The notes below the pieces were generated by a model that saw only the letters and a list, made by a program, of their open reading frames with translations, ran no database searches and was not told the DNA's origin. This document shows positions 19,201 through 25,730 of a stretch of DNA of 64,000 bases, one piece after another; the stretch's first letter is position 1, and every line of letters begins with the position of its first letter. The DNA is from Legionella saoudiensis (GTDB taxonomy: Bacteria; Pseudomonadota; Gammaproteobacteria; Legionellales; Legionellaceae), in NCBI RefSeq assembly GCF_001465875.1, contig NZ_LN901323.1, forward strand, positions 374,501-438,500, written 5' to 3'. The position numbers and the translations under genes were made by a program.

Positions 19201-21628
19201 ATCCTTTAAAGGAATATTAACTCCCAAACAACTTCAACCTACATTGGATATTACCTTTTCTAATACGGAAAATTTAACTGCGGAGGATAACGTATTTCAA
19301 TTGCCTGAATGGGGTTTCACTGGAAAAAATACTACCGAATGTAAAATACAAATTCAGCGCACTGAAATAGAACATACAGAACAGTATAAAGAGACTGGTG
19401 TCACCATCTCTATTGGCGAAAACGATGGTAAAGCGGATGTGTTTATTTCTTCAAAATTAAATGATCGTTTCACCAAAGGAGATAAGCCTAAGGCAATTAA
19501 GAAAATTAGGGATGAAATAGGCGAAGAACGAGAAAAGGCGATGGAAGAACACGCCTCTCTTAAAAAAGCACATCATGACCTTAGGGAACGTAAACATGAG
19601 CGAATGGATCATTATGCTGAATTAATCAGACAGAAAAAAGAAGAAAGAGAAACGGCCATTAGAATGGGTAAGCAAGCCATAATTGATGGTTATCCTAAGG
19701 CAATGCAATCTTCGCTAGATGCTAAAGAATGGTCTAATGGTCCTGTGGGCGCGCTCGCCTTGAAGCATTTGAAAATGTTTGCCCGAAACAAAGTTCAAGG
19801 CGCAACTCACTATGGATTCCAACTTGATAAAGTATGGTGTGATGATCTGGAGATGGGGACTAGTTATTGTCTCAACAAACTCTTTAAATTGCATAAAGAA
19901 AAAATAGCGAAAGGCGAAGCTTCAGGCTTAAGTGATGAGGAATTATCTGGGCTTTTAAATAAAGAATTAACTAAACTTTTGTTGATAGTGGAAAAAAGAT
20001 ATTCCGATGCCGTGCCTTATAAAGATAACAATGAATTACCCATGGATTCTTTATTTAAAGCAAGCAGAGCACCCGCTAAAATAGGTTCAAAACAAAATCT
20101 AGATGTTACATTCCTAGGACAAGATTTTGATACCGCCTTTAGAAACTTATTCTACGATGTTTATTGTGAACAAATTGATGATAAATTCAAAGATGGTCAA
20201 AAAGAACGAACTAAAGCGTTTGATGATTTTTCTAAACATTTTAAAAGCATCATTTTCCTGGCAAGAAGAGAGGATTCTTTTACTGCAGAACAACTTCAAG
20301 AAAGGTTAATGGCAGCTTGTAGAAACTTTGCTTCTCGAGTAGGTGCCAATCCAGATAAAATGGAAAAGAGATTCAAGGATCGTTTGTGTTATTCCATCAC
20401 TGCTGGACTCAATAAAGCAGAAAGCAGGACAGCCATACAAAAGGCAATGAAAAATATGGTCTTAAATGGCATTTTGGACTCCATTGGCGTGGCTACGGAA
20501 GAGCAACGAGCGTTTTACGAACGTATTAAAGTGTGGTCAGAAGAGAAAATTGATAAAAATAATTTCCCATTGCCTGAGAAATTAAAAGACTATAAGACAA
20601 CTCCCATTGATAGGGGAGAAATCCGGGCTGCTATTAGAGAGGCATTGGATGCGCAAAAAGTAAGCACAACTGAGACAGAAATGGAGGTTCTAGTTAATAG
20701 TACCATCGCCAAGATGCGTGGGCAAAAAGCTCTTGAAGAGCTTTTAGAAAATAATTATAGACCTGTTGAAAATCGCGAACCCAAGTTTGACCCAGATCCC
20801 GTAACAGGTGAGCCACGAATCATGTTTGATTCTAGCCATAAAGAAATATTAAAAATGGATCGAGAAGTCCTAAGACTTGAGAAAGAAATAAGCGAGCTTA
20901 AAAAACAACGTAAAGAAGAAATAGAGAAGCTTGATCAGCAATGCAAAGATGTAAGAGTACAATTGGATAACAATGAAGGATTATTAGCAAGATTAAACGA
21001 AGAGTGGAATGCCATTCGCTCAGTAATTGCCAACATAGGTAAATTCTTTGGGGTATTCACTACGGATAATCACGTTATTGTTAATGAGGAGCAAATAGAG
21101 TTCTTTGATGAGCACTTCGATATACCTACCATTATCGAAAAAGATGTAAATGCTACCATCGATTTAGCATTCACTCCACCTGAATACTATGATGTACAAA
21201 CTGAAATGTTAGTCCAACGTGAGCATTTACATGGACTTGATGATCGGATGATTGATGATCGCGCGATTGAGGTGCGAGCTGAAGGTTCGGTTCTTAATGC
21301 AGGAAGAATCGTTACTCAAGAAGCTAGTGAGGTACACCCAAGGGATAATGTAGTGAAAGGATTGGTCAGTGGCGCAGTATTAGAGCAACAACAAGAAGTT
21401 ATAGCCATTAATCTAGAGTCTGTAAAACTTAAACCAGTTAAGCTGGTAGTTGATGGCTCCCTTGAAGAAAGTGCGGTATTGGAGCAAGAGAAGGATAAGG
21501 ATGAAGTAGAGGTAAATCCTGATGATCTGCTTCATGCTAAGGGAGAAACCGTTAGATATAGAAATCTATTAAATGAAGGAAGAGGGGAGGATGAACTTCG
21601 GAATGACAACTCATTCGGTGTGAAGTGA
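7232..21628 (+). CDS. Giant DUF3638/DUF3645-like P-loop ATPase
   Basis: A single uninterrupted frame of 4,798 codons from ATG 7232, which follows GGGAG at five bases; a TTG 15 codons upstream is possible but lacks such a site. The N-terminus is helical, with a hydrophobic stretch at about residues 230-255. A Cys381/His511/Asp530 set (GHAMQLVI, YDSSG) could be a protease-like site; this is speculative. The core at 2940-3590 is helicase-like: Walker A MGFGKTT (Lys2949), Walker B FDELD (3101-3105), GFSGTAGD (Ser3397), QSHSRGADI (His3550) and QAIMRMRK (3579-3586). I match this layout from memory to the DUF3638/DUF3645 superfamily of giant, mostly eukaryotic proteins. A (QS)n tract (3808-3826) separates the core from a charged C-terminal part with a coiled coil near 4540-4590. 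Biochemical function unknown. Confidence 0.85.
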   Translation: MAKYAEQITSLFSSIDLNLIESYIKRIDFDQLKIIYAEILPNITDLDRRRQLQAMLVEREKQIYAASEKHIVVERALQSNVRVSDQLQVMFENITQDVLSGLNKEKVKEALLQKASNIELFVLKRKLSLMASDEELELFKVDVDAEIEKRKKIPDVDPQIWLDDFHEFQKNEGNLQWEEKQWQKLIKHDQEIQAELYTPPPRTYEDVEKKKPGFWTTVGGWLSKAATNTGEFLVKGVAMVVGYIPLTIYGYLSAPTTKPAPVKELKPVPEGFTEDEELELELWRDAGARTIAETTGLTAVGGTKKRDAESIQNSLHSRLGMVMASQMVAATENENHGSIKTVIGSLVRPEDSNKTIRSLHDAIKGVVNPIADNPLNSEHACSKGGDADLVTSIEFELFKSLSENPEKFDKYGLKLTKSEKEQIDSYYNSMEKSKDLSHMLKHVCSDWGGYRKTDPKKGEPKDNYIKVEEDFEIKNQRFEQKLQLASRSLQDAIKQLPDGESLFLETGLEGHAMQLVIKKENGKIKLSTYDSSGALENTALAKGGVSIIKDGSKGFMDTLRTKGLWKALGDVGSAISGVFQLWGMGYKSQRRNALSFTVAEDKLYTAEGLDYLSTLVRSNSMAGWAQTHIDLNIRHSTMEERDQMGYFERLSALNAQSDIYSNYIKNFSALSDPDGVPQFEELLQRPQNTSNCFAKKSQACELYQLGKATYKKVRLAMLLEQKEGILNDVCGRKGEVQAENAVKFISSQYVDMLKSIEPEYLSPDELHDVSMRLAELEKPPTTEYYKTYFNALLDAKAELLKSNSKHIAIGRIDDKIADHAKALYLYLKANNKQAEIQEIFAPAVYNADPEFNWKSGVMPLKTDENGKINDAALTRLSEHSTAMAWKATIQLLNHQIQKLSVNERHIESESERLKSVSSWGVSKVTAQDLMNANVVNFVTSKDRKEYTKIEINVGGKRREIDHDTFFSLLTKSANKEALTNPNVVGIINYLRNSSTTIEAEYKSKIRDVQRQAFAEKLATSIDKATNRLKADVIKLTEIKEKLTQMLEDDFAKRITSLEEQIEEEKAIIGVGKNSVQLRNLEARLDLLKKEVLEIESLKQSVLTKLARLESGDTVPGSLKNRIKIANDIYGRLSDKNSDLKTSNAVCHAFSSADEHLEKVHKDLMSITQAFEIDDIEKQINDRHLHINKFRERVITAHMDTNPEFRILAELSAGRLGTEKERNREMYKQSAEERAEFYKLGKNSFLPGSVYYEIQDLNKKLKAKAFEIVERKVIVKADHYTPDDLDSMSSGNNEYIKLDGIAGELSKEPIPDELKQEWVRGMFAIWIKFERAELLNKAQNSANPTEAINNLFHHFLEQKANIKYATLKQSGYPIDLNERQIQEMGWKPIDIEAIRQERHNNALVTAAKFKKLEDARPKPKDAPPVAAVKLTGDDLERQHVVSEVKDFEPPKENFLRLYENVVIDGSTLKFLRENPTPILKGESREDCEQYFKEMAAHLNKLKTFNGLENKGDRVLEFCDSAASKIFNLPYPPPAKLVTDIAESMLERYRADDEKQSLDKGFMDLENHERSQLLTGLIKLSLAQIDPSVDAKVNPKFYSTIKQWEKLIIPRDEAMSRKISLLTPDGTEPVDITLFTEVDLALHGSPIGLEGLYEGQRGLQVALINYGKEKSVDAELRKLADKLSMRNGDALLARQVIDYYSNQAFLLSKDGINSTQGRELFERAFLDAFRNATTKEKEQLLHFLKDLPLNQAKMPCTLKAPHESFIDELLLKAANIDPKAFKEITGKELPLTTATESFVHSLTIDDPLSDKNPDATDRLFGFVREINLLTLKIEHLTNKPQPLSEEDGATLDELYAKLICSNLAYKLTYDQATEETIANLKKNFEFTREMGLAQTNISKHQDQITQFSATLNQKGRAALFTRVFSAYAKDSKFDGHQIEIETASSTKGLPGFITLVGQVSLDVLHGVLYMGNNRLGVMPAHIQSNIALQELGIGGLPFRPKDGGYIYSEDNVEEGGNKIKASITPQEDGSLIIQRELKILDGTPKILQYIQPDKMGAVPIALKRRLNAAHYFVDAKGDIHGFTADFKPVLQLSLNDNDIWSGKLIDHRGKSIDISLHTVEESAAHDLTSIFPADEMINVNKNTVYVPSIAKYVIYDEVSASYFLSDNDSIADLSSRMHLSIKKDGSAFTTKQLSSSEEKEVNNYQEQIKKLKEQVPTLKTQIIKNAKALLEKVGMEPAALEKEDIQDEEINTLIQQAREKIMLLGDTPAQKDAQLLEKQIEKDQSRVKLLEGTGLLSRQAREDVAKKISGLENKIREITNPEYFVFVAKSPQIEELEQSLVKLKEAMEQSYLEFKAGGKDRDTLATQYEAKKNAYLQGKFKLDQAYSAASYLRTFSEQGGLLKAKDFQSILHIASVEGKTTVLTKLLGTNIPKAPLKSAELDQLHNIKQTFLAKNEPLSVEDRAARMMLIGTELQHHMLERSACAYGRLDQWDREAYTTLVTQFLAEMDGILRAEKEHPGTFPHEQFSELWRTLQAEFTDKTKISEAWAAIQSKYPEEKRIEFTPNMLDHFFIKPITPVDTGEKKPISINTRTTDMPIESMGARSLVTIKLHNNPQELIDKAQLELEERLRTDLSEHGESVQAQEDGYYYENYGVFNKKTLEKLFSVTPSHKGLGGLSEENVAKLFDLMKQNGWIRAVEPKEKGQFQLALHPSEFYSSHKIASYLVEKGFAQSEIRSISDRLETFLYQTAVNGGTYSIKAGARDELIEKVTEAQEKCNIEYLMAKDKLESILANTSPQVTFAELNSAYLLNDYSRLLSKFPIGTDLKKIEISLNNNMTRLLYYKTELDHLNDIEETFKRGEDAKAVAMLHIKRNYQLDRLLDSEIALDTTATDPKLVEQERKMQRAYLLFESGFGHRCNTRQVNIFRGLLLDEETNPDKIDSAQARMGFGKTTLLPLVALYKTDPSKLVRFIVPKSALETNTADMSSSLGDLLGGRAVKDDFQRYRIEADPKPDMGLESPRLHSLQNAKEDLKKRLALYERIRENREVLVQAPNVRNSMECQVKIFLDMLNRINPKETLQRQELIECIAILNQIRSMTTVSVFDELDATQDSATTDVNYTSGIKESLDSAEIYPLEVITQTIKAAKDRSPDALADALLAQFNIVDDAQHCIKKYIMSLEEEQPSGVNQANCKQIYLMRAVLTDPVMLSVFIEKEPGTDFGVWFQTAPDGSKQYDYDALRTGGEAKSTKPLLITIPYQAANTPKPQGSRFDNPEVTAITTFLYYLDSKTKVYEDPHLEFLIESIRTGVGEKPFLDQSGQQIDPEFREIFEKLKELADIQDPIFRNSQRHEYFKTLDKDGTAFRKMLARTIIQEQIKFDTGKANSNRYEQGTMQDVVIGFSGTAGDTSSHFKQNMLDPAADGNMTLGIMGRQNCQTTTTLDTDGFTKKGDYTANLIQALAESSFQEKTRTFIDVGGLCKISNRGVAFEIAKQLKLKDEPLKGLKGVIFYDDVTNMKKVLSLDESGKETIVDLTPEMVAESDKNGSYFTYYDQSHSRGADIKQMNGANAVLTLNFTVTNNDYKQAIMRMRKIVDKTAGQSFSIAVPENVKKQILIDLKLTAEDRPEGLTGNDIAFWLRQKELKSDLNNISVFKAELDSVVKNAILQQQAEITKLMGAGNLTEEQIKHFSAFVQKLNEISSLPFIPNTVGDLKAKYGGKYGETTKEQFIKDLETLFKKRMDELYQAVDQARIDLELPERQGKGIPEKDLDTKDPYFAMKKRIIARRESQLSDKFVIPSDSGNALAEGEAVTENQSQSQSQSQSQSQSQTQTHSFSEVNNEEVVVEARLLKHDMTVDPISVAYLSQPSEISALPLASKVAHMTKLFLDDDSVRCSPTYKTMDPVPPVRYFVAREAGDPKVILINQDEANKFKASPQEGWSLYDIRVSKTHETSKAKVLTPIVGPEIASLQQDPLVNKLNFAAFRHPVSGSTVSELAESFKGILTPKQLQPTLDITFSNTENLTAEDNVFQLPEWGFTGKNTTECKIQIQRTEIEHTEQYKETGVTISIGENDGKADVFISSKLNDRFTKGDKPKAIKKIRDEIGEEREKAMEEHASLKKAHHDLRERKHERMDHYAELIRQKKEERETAIRMGKQAIIDGYPKAMQSSLDAKEWSNGPVGALALKHLKMFARNKVQGATHYGFQLDKVWCDDLEMGTSYCLNKLFKLHKEKIAKGEASGLSDEELSGLLNKELTKLLLIVEKRYSDAVPYKDNNELPMDSLFKASRAPAKIGSKQNLDVTFLGQDFDTAFRNLFYDVYCEQIDDKFKDGQKERTKAFDDFSKHFKSIIFLARREDSFTAEQLQERLMAACRNFASRVGANPDKMEKRFKDRLCYSITAGLNKAESRTAIQKAMKNMVLNGILDSIGVATEEQRAFYERIKVWSEEKIDKNNFPLPEKLKDYKTTPIDRGEIRAAIREALDAQKVSTTETEMEVLVNSTIAKMRGQKALEELLENNYRPVENREPKFDPDPVTGEPRIMFDSSHKEILKMDREVLRLEKEISELKKQRKEEIEKLDQQCKDVRVQLDNNEGLLARLNEEWNAIRSVIANIGKFFGVFTTDNHVIVNEEQIEFFDEHFDIPTIIEKDVNATIDLAFTPPEYYDVQTEMLVQREHLHGLDDRMIDDRAIEVRAEGSVLNAGRIVTQEASEVHPRDNVVKGLVSGAVLEQQQEVIAINLESVKLKPVKLVVDGSLEESAVLEQEKDKDEVEVNPDDLLHAKGETVRYRNLLNEGRGEDELRNDNSFGVK
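18653..18709 (+). repeat. Gln-Ser dipeptide repeat tract inside the giant gene
   Basis: Tandem six-base units (CAA/CAG plus AGT/AGC/TCA/TCT) encode about eight QS repeats, then QTQTHS. Synonymous codons vary between units, so it is an old or selected protein-level repeat rather than a fresh slippage expansion. It probably forms a flexible linker after the ATPase core. Confidence 0.85.
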
Positions 21629-21674
21629 GAATGCTTTATTTCTTTAAGCCAAAACAGGGCCTTATAACGTAGAT

Positions 21675-21707
21675 CCTAAATAATCCCGCCTAGGCGGGTT
21701 ATTTAGG
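21675..21707. terminator. Bidirectional terminator
   Basis: CCTAAATAAT-CCCGCC / GGCGGG-TTATTTAGG, a long stem with a two-base TA loop and one bulged base, GC-rich at the tip and AT-rich at the base. It lies between the convergent giant gene and the six-repeat protein gene and can terminate both. Confidence 0.85.
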
Positions 21708-21716
21708 TGTCAGTAG

Positions 21717-23300
21717 TTAAAAGAAGCTAAATAAAATAGATTGAACAGCAAAAAAATCAGGTGAGTTTGTTAGGCCAACACAAGGCCCATTAAAGGCGCC
21801 AGTAGAGGTATTTATAGGGCATTGCCAGAGATTATTACTGTCGTCTCCCACATAAGCATAAGTAGTATTATTAAATGATTGAAAAGTCACGCTACCGCTT
21901 AGTGCAAATGCTGGAACATTGGTTAATGCGGTACAAGCGCCACTCAAAGTGCCTGTAGATGCGTTAAATGGACATTGCCAAACGGTATCTGAAGCATCAC
22001 TCACATAAGCATAGGCGCTGCCATTAAACGATTGAAAGGTAACATTATTAGTTTGATAAAATGCAGGTGAATTCGTTAGGGCCACGCACGCTCCACTAAA
22101 GGTACCGGTGATTGTATTTATTGGACATTGCCAAAGCGTATTTGAAAGGTCAGAGATATAAGCATACCGGTTGCCATTTACAGTTTGAAAATTTACAGAG
22201 AACGTAGCTTGAAAAGCAGTTGTGTTGGTTAGCGCCGTGCAACTTCCACTAAATGTACCCGTTGCCGGATTAATAGGACATTGCCAAAGAGCATTTGTAT
22301 GAGCAGCCACATAAGCATAGGTTATGCCATTGAAAGACTGAAACGTCACGTTGCTTGTTTTAATAAATGCTGTTGAATTAGTTAATGCGACACAAGCCCC
22401 TTCAAACCCTCCAGTAGAGGTATTAAGTGGACATTGCCAGATTTTATCGGTGTAATCACTAACATAAGCATAGGTTATGCCATTAAATGCTTGTAATGTT
22501 ACGTTGGTAGTTTCCAAAAATGCGGGGGAATTGGTTAATGCAGTACAAGAGCTATTGAAAGTACCCGTGGCACTATTTATCGGGCAGTGCCAGAGTTGCG
22601 ATGATTCATCGGCAACATAAAGGAAGAGGGGCGTACACACAATCGATATATTGGTTACATTCGCGGTAACGTTTGTACCGGAACCATTATTTACGGTACA
22701 AGTTAACCCCGGAGGTTGTTGCAGTATGGTAACATTATAGCTTCCCCCTAAATTAACCGGGGTTGCAAACTGGAAGGATGTGCTACCCGCTGAAACAGTT
22801 AAATTCTCACTGCCATTATTTTGTAATACCAAGCCATTGGTGGCTAATCCAGTAATAGAACCGCTAATGGTATAGGTTGCATTGCTTTCTTTAATAATCC
22901 TTAAACTGTTACCGAGACTTGGTTGGTAGCATTGTAAGGTACTGCCCTGCTGACATACTACGGGACCGCCAAAGACATTACCTGGTAATTTAGCACCTAT
23001 TACGCGTAATGAGAGAGTACAGGACTGCTGGCTGTTTAAAGTAAATGGATTGGGGCAACTCCCTGATTCCGAAGTCTCTTGCGTAATTCCCGGAATCGGG
23101 TTCATTATTAAGGTATGCGTTTTCTTTGCTTGGTTTGTTACTTTGTATCTAATAAAAACAGGGGTAGTTTGGTTGCCGGGAAGTGAAATGCTCGTTGATG
23201 TCAATGGCATAAACGTCCATAAAGGGCTTGCGGCGTAAGTTCCTACAATCTCCAAAAATAATACTATCCCAATTACTAACTTACTAAAGAAATTTCTCAT
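21717..23300 (-). CDS. Secreted six-repeat protein (WQCP repeats)
   Basis: A 527-residue protein with a signal peptide (hydrophobic residues 8-20, likely cleavage near TYAAS). Residues about 25-135 form a Cys-containing beta-type domain; about 140-225 are a second beta region. The C-terminal 300 residues are six tandem repeats of about 47 residues with the core LWQCPINxxTGxFxxxCxALTNSxAF and ending YAYVSD. Each repeat has two Cys, placed as if to form a disulfide. Six regular beta-rich units suggest a beta-propeller or similar surface fold; that is inference. It ends in FSFF. AGGGA precedes the ATG. It is probably exported by Sec to the periplasm or cell surface. Ligand and role unknown. Confidence 0.8.
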   Translation of the reverse strand: MRNFFSKLVIGIVLFLEIVGTYAASPLWTFMPLTSTSISLPGNQTTPVFIRYKVTNQAKKTHTLIMNPIPGITQETSESGSCPNPFTLNSQQSCTLSLRVIGAKLPGNVFGGPVVCQQGSTLQCYQPSLGNSLRIIKESNATYTISGSITGLATNGLVLQNNGSENLTVSAGSTSFQFATPVNLGGSYNVTILQQPPGLTCTVNNGSGTNVTANVTNISIVCTPLFLYVADESSQLWHCPINSATGTFNSSCTALTNSPAFLETTNVTLQAFNGITYAYVSDYTDKIWQCPLNTSTGGFEGACVALTNSTAFIKTSNVTFQSFNGITYAYVAAHTNALWQCPINPATGTFSGSCTALTNTTAFQATFSVNFQTVNGNRYAYISDLSNTLWQCPINTITGTFSGACVALTNSPAFYQTNNVTFQSFNGSAYAYVSDASDTVWQCPFNASTGTLSGACTALTNVPAFALSGSVTFQSFNNTTYAYVGDDSNNLWQCPINTSTGAFNGPCVGLTNSPDFFAVQSILFSFF

Positions 23301-23649
23301 GTTCCCTGTCCTTAGGTTAACCGTGTTCAGCTATTATTAGTAGGAAGTAACGTAGTTTACGCTGATAAATGGGTTGGGGGTTACATAGTTCCTGCAAATA
23401 GTTCATTTGGGAAATTAACAGAGAAATTCTTCCATTTCAACAAAGTACTGGGGGGAGCAAAAAGAAGAAATATTTCCATCGTTAACGTATTGTTCTTATT
23501 AGATTAATTATAGTTTGAGGCTAAGGATTAGCAGCAATCATCTAAAAAGAGATAAAAATAATATATACTGCATTTATATAGCTCAATAAGTGCATTATTT
23601 GTGTATTGCAAGTACGAATAGTCAATTTTAGATAAGGATACATTTGCCT
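23301..23649. other. Divergent intergenic region
   Basis: About 350 bases between the divergent six-repeat and hydrolase genes. It is AT-rich at its right side (TATACT near 23564, TTGCAA at 23606 with TTAGAT near 23628), which could be promoter elements for the rightward gene. No repeat or RNA gene was seen. Confidence 0.45.
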
Positions 23650-24687
23650 ATGCCCCGTTCACCTAAAAGCTCTGCGCATAAAAGAGCCGAAAAAATTTTT
23701 GGCACGGGATCATTATTGAATCCCTTAAACTGGCCAAAAACAGCCTTTTCTTACTTTTTTGGTTCCTCTGTTAGTAAAATGGTATTACCTGCGCAAGTCT
23801 TATCTACAAAGCGAGATTTTTTACAAGGTACAGCAACCCTAGAAGATAGTTTTATTAAGAAAGTTCGCAAAAATGACCAGTTAGAAATAGATTTTCATAC
23901 CTTAGATTGCTTTGATGGTGCCTCCTTAGAAACCATGGAGTTAATCCACAGTGAACAAAAGGAAAAACCCAAAGCAGAGCAGAAATATGTGATTTATCTC
24001 TGTGGCAATGGCATGTGTATGCAAGATTTATATAATGAAATATATGATATGTGCCTTAGTACCCAACGTAATTTTGTTGCCTTTAACTTAAAAAATGTCA
24101 TTAAAAGTCAGGGGCAAGTACACAGTGAGCTGGATTTAATTAATGATGTCATTTCGCAAATAGAACGCTTAATATCCGCAGGTGTGCAACCTGAAAACAT
24201 TTGCCTGGTAGGGCATTCTTTAGGAGCCGCATTCGCTACATTAGCAGCCTATGTTTATTATAAAGAAGGGACACCTATTCGAATTTTCAATGGTCGTTCT
24301 TTTGCCAATTTTGCCTATTTCGCTTATCTTCAGGAAAAAAATAGTGGTAGTAGTGAATTTAAAGCCTGGCTGAAGAAAATGAGTTTGCAGCTCTCCAACT
24401 TTGACATTGAAGTCGCAAAATATTTTGATGAAATCCCTGATGAATACAAAGAATATATTACTATTAAAGAAGGGCCTATTGATGGGGATGAGCGCAATAT
24501 TCCGGATGGAGTTATTCCTTTTGAGATATCTCTACGTAGTAAAATTCAAGACCAGGGAACGAATCATTTAGTACGATCTACAAATACCCTCTTTGGTTTT
24601 GGACATAACGATCCGCTACGTACGCTAGAGACGGAGAATGGCCAAACGGGAGAAGATCTGTGCCGCTCTTTTATTTTAAAAAAATAA
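23650..24687 (+). CDS. Alpha/beta-hydrolase (lipase-like), candidate effector
   Basis: A 345-residue protein with the nucleophile elbow VGHSLGAAF (Ser190) after a strand and helix typical of alpha/beta-hydrolases. A possible oxyanion-hole strand YVIYLCGNGMC lies near residue 110, and a candidate catalytic His319 is in FGHND. The acid residue cannot be assigned. There is no signal peptide; the N-terminus is basic (MPRSPKSSAHKR). The layout recalls the SidB/Sdb lipase-like Dot/Icm effectors of Legionella, but I cannot confirm family membership. The ATG at 23650 is preceded by AAGGA at 11 bases; a TTG two codons earlier has the better spacing, so the start is uncertain by two codons. It stands alone and is followed by a terminator. 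Confidence 0.75.
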   Translation: MPRSPKSSAHKRAEKIFGTGSLLNPLNWPKTAFSYFFGSSVSKMVLPAQVLSTKRDFLQGTATLEDSFIKKVRKNDQLEIDFHTLDCFDGASLETMELIHSEQKEKPKAEQKYVIYLCGNGMCMQDLYNEIYDMCLSTQRNFVAFNLKNVIKSQGQVHSELDLINDVISQIERLISAGVQPENICLVGHSLGAAFATLAAYVYYKEGTPIRIFNGRSFANFAYFAYLQEKNSGSSEFKAWLKKMSLQLSNFDIEVAKYFDEIPDEYKEYITIKEGPIDGDERNIPDGVIPFEISLRSKIQDQGTNHLVRSTNTLFGFGHNDPLRTLETENGQTGEDLCRSFILKK

Positions 24688-24696
24688 TAAACTGGG

Positions 24697-24727
24697 AGTT
24701 GGGCTGCTTGCAACCAGAATTTTTTTT
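24697..24727 (+). terminator. Intrinsic terminator with T8 tail
   Basis: GGCTGC-TT-GCAACC stem (one mismatch) followed by AGAA and eight T residues, just after the hydrolase gene. The stem shares its core with hairpins at 28600 and 35931. Confidence 0.75.
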
Positions 24728-24746
24728 GCAAACAGTACAACCTTCA

Positions 24747-25514
24747 TTAAATTAAAAACGTTTCTTCAGGCCTTAAGCTAAGCACCTCATACCCACCATC
24801 TGTCACCAGAATGGTATGCTCCCATTGCGCTGACAATCTATGATCCTTGGTGACCACGGTCCAGCCATCCCCCAAGGTTTTAATTTCTTTACGTCCCAAA
24901 TTAAGCATCGGTTCAATGGTGAACGTCATTCCTGCTTGTAATTCCAGTCCGGTATTGGCTTTGCCATAATGCAAGACCTCAGGCTCTTCCCACATGGACC
25001 TACCAATTCCATGCCCACCGAATTCCCGTACTACGGAATACCCATGTTGTTCCGCGTGCTTTTGGATAATGCTGCCGATATCACCTAGCCGAGTTCCTGG
25101 ACGTACGATGGCAATGGCTTTATATAAACATTCTTGGCTAACTTCTACTAGTCTTCGAGCAAAAGGTTTAACCGCACCTACCAGAAACATTTTACTGGTA
25201 TCACCGATGTAGCCATCTTTTTGTACCGTAACATCAATATTAATAATATCGCCGTCTTTAAGCGGTTTATCAGAAGGAATTCCGTGGCAGACGACATGGT
25301 TGATGGAAGTGCAAATACAGGCAGGAAACCCGTAATGGTTTAAGGTTGAGGGAATGGCTTGCAAATCCTCAACAATATATTGCCGGCATAATTGCTCAAG
25401 CTTATTGGTGCTTACACCAGCAACAACATAAGGCTCTATCATATGCAATACGGAAGCCGCTAATTTACCCGCTACCCGCATTTTTTCTATAGCTTCAGCA
25501 GTCTTCACTAACAT
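24747..25514 (-). CDS. map: Methionine aminopeptidase, type I
   Basis: A 255-residue cytosolic metalloenzyme that removes the initiator Met from nascent proteins. All five metal ligands are present at near-canonical positions: Asp94, Asp105, His168 (in GGHGIG), Glu201 (in IEPM) and Glu232 (in WEHT). The substrate-site His77 is in VCHGIP. Its length matches the family. The gene starts 20 bases inside the end of the ParD-like gene, so the two are translationally coupled and probably share the promoter and palindromic operator at 25731-25761. Confidence 0.97.
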   Translation of the reverse strand: MLVKTAEAIEKMRVAGKLAASVLHMIEPYVVAGVSTNKLEQLCRQYIVEDLQAIPSTLNHYGFPACICTSINHVVCHGIPSDKPLKDGDIINIDVTVQKDGYIGDTSKMFLVGAVKPFARRLVEVSQECLYKAIAIVRPGTRLGDIGSIIQKHAEQHGYSVVREFGGHGIGRSMWEEPEVLHYGKANTGLELQAGMTFTIEPMLNLGRKEIKTLGDGWTVVTKDHRLSAQWEHTILVTDGGYEVLSLRPEETFLI

Positions 25515-25707
25515 CGTTTATTTCACCTAGGGATGCTTGAGTTATCAACATTTTGACAATTTCAGGATAGGTAATCGCAGGGTTTTCTTCTGCTAATTTT
25601 CCTATCCTGAGCCAATATTCTGCTTGTGAATTAATAGAGCGACTCATTGCTCGTGCCATAAGCTTGGTTGCCTCATGTAATTCGGCAGAAATTTTTACAA
25701 TGCCCAT
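25495..25707 (-). CDS. ParD-like antitoxin family protein
   Basis: A 70-residue protein beginning MGIVKISAELHEATKLMARA, then SRSINSQAEYWLRIGK. This fits the ParD-like (ribbon-helix-helix type) family often found as a single gene beside map. Members bind DNA as dimers and normally repress their own promoter. No ParE-like toxin is seen next to it, so it is not an obvious toxin-antitoxin pair. A strong ribosome binding site (AGGAGAGG) precedes the ATG. The 3' end overlaps map by 20 bases. Confidence 0.85.
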   Translation of the reverse strand: MGIVKISAELHEATKLMARAMSRSINSQAEYWLRIGKLAEENPAITYPEIVKMLITQASLGEINDVSEDC

Positions 25708-25730
25708 ATTCCTCTCCTAAAAAAACGAAG

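Noticed and set aside
22600-23300. An autotransporter or pilin gene in the six-repeat protein
   Set aside because: No beta-barrel domain at the C-terminus and no prepilin cleavage motif; only a Sec signal peptide is seen.
25495-25707. A classical toxin-antitoxin pair
   Set aside because: No ParE-like or other small toxin gene adjoins; the overlapping gene is map.
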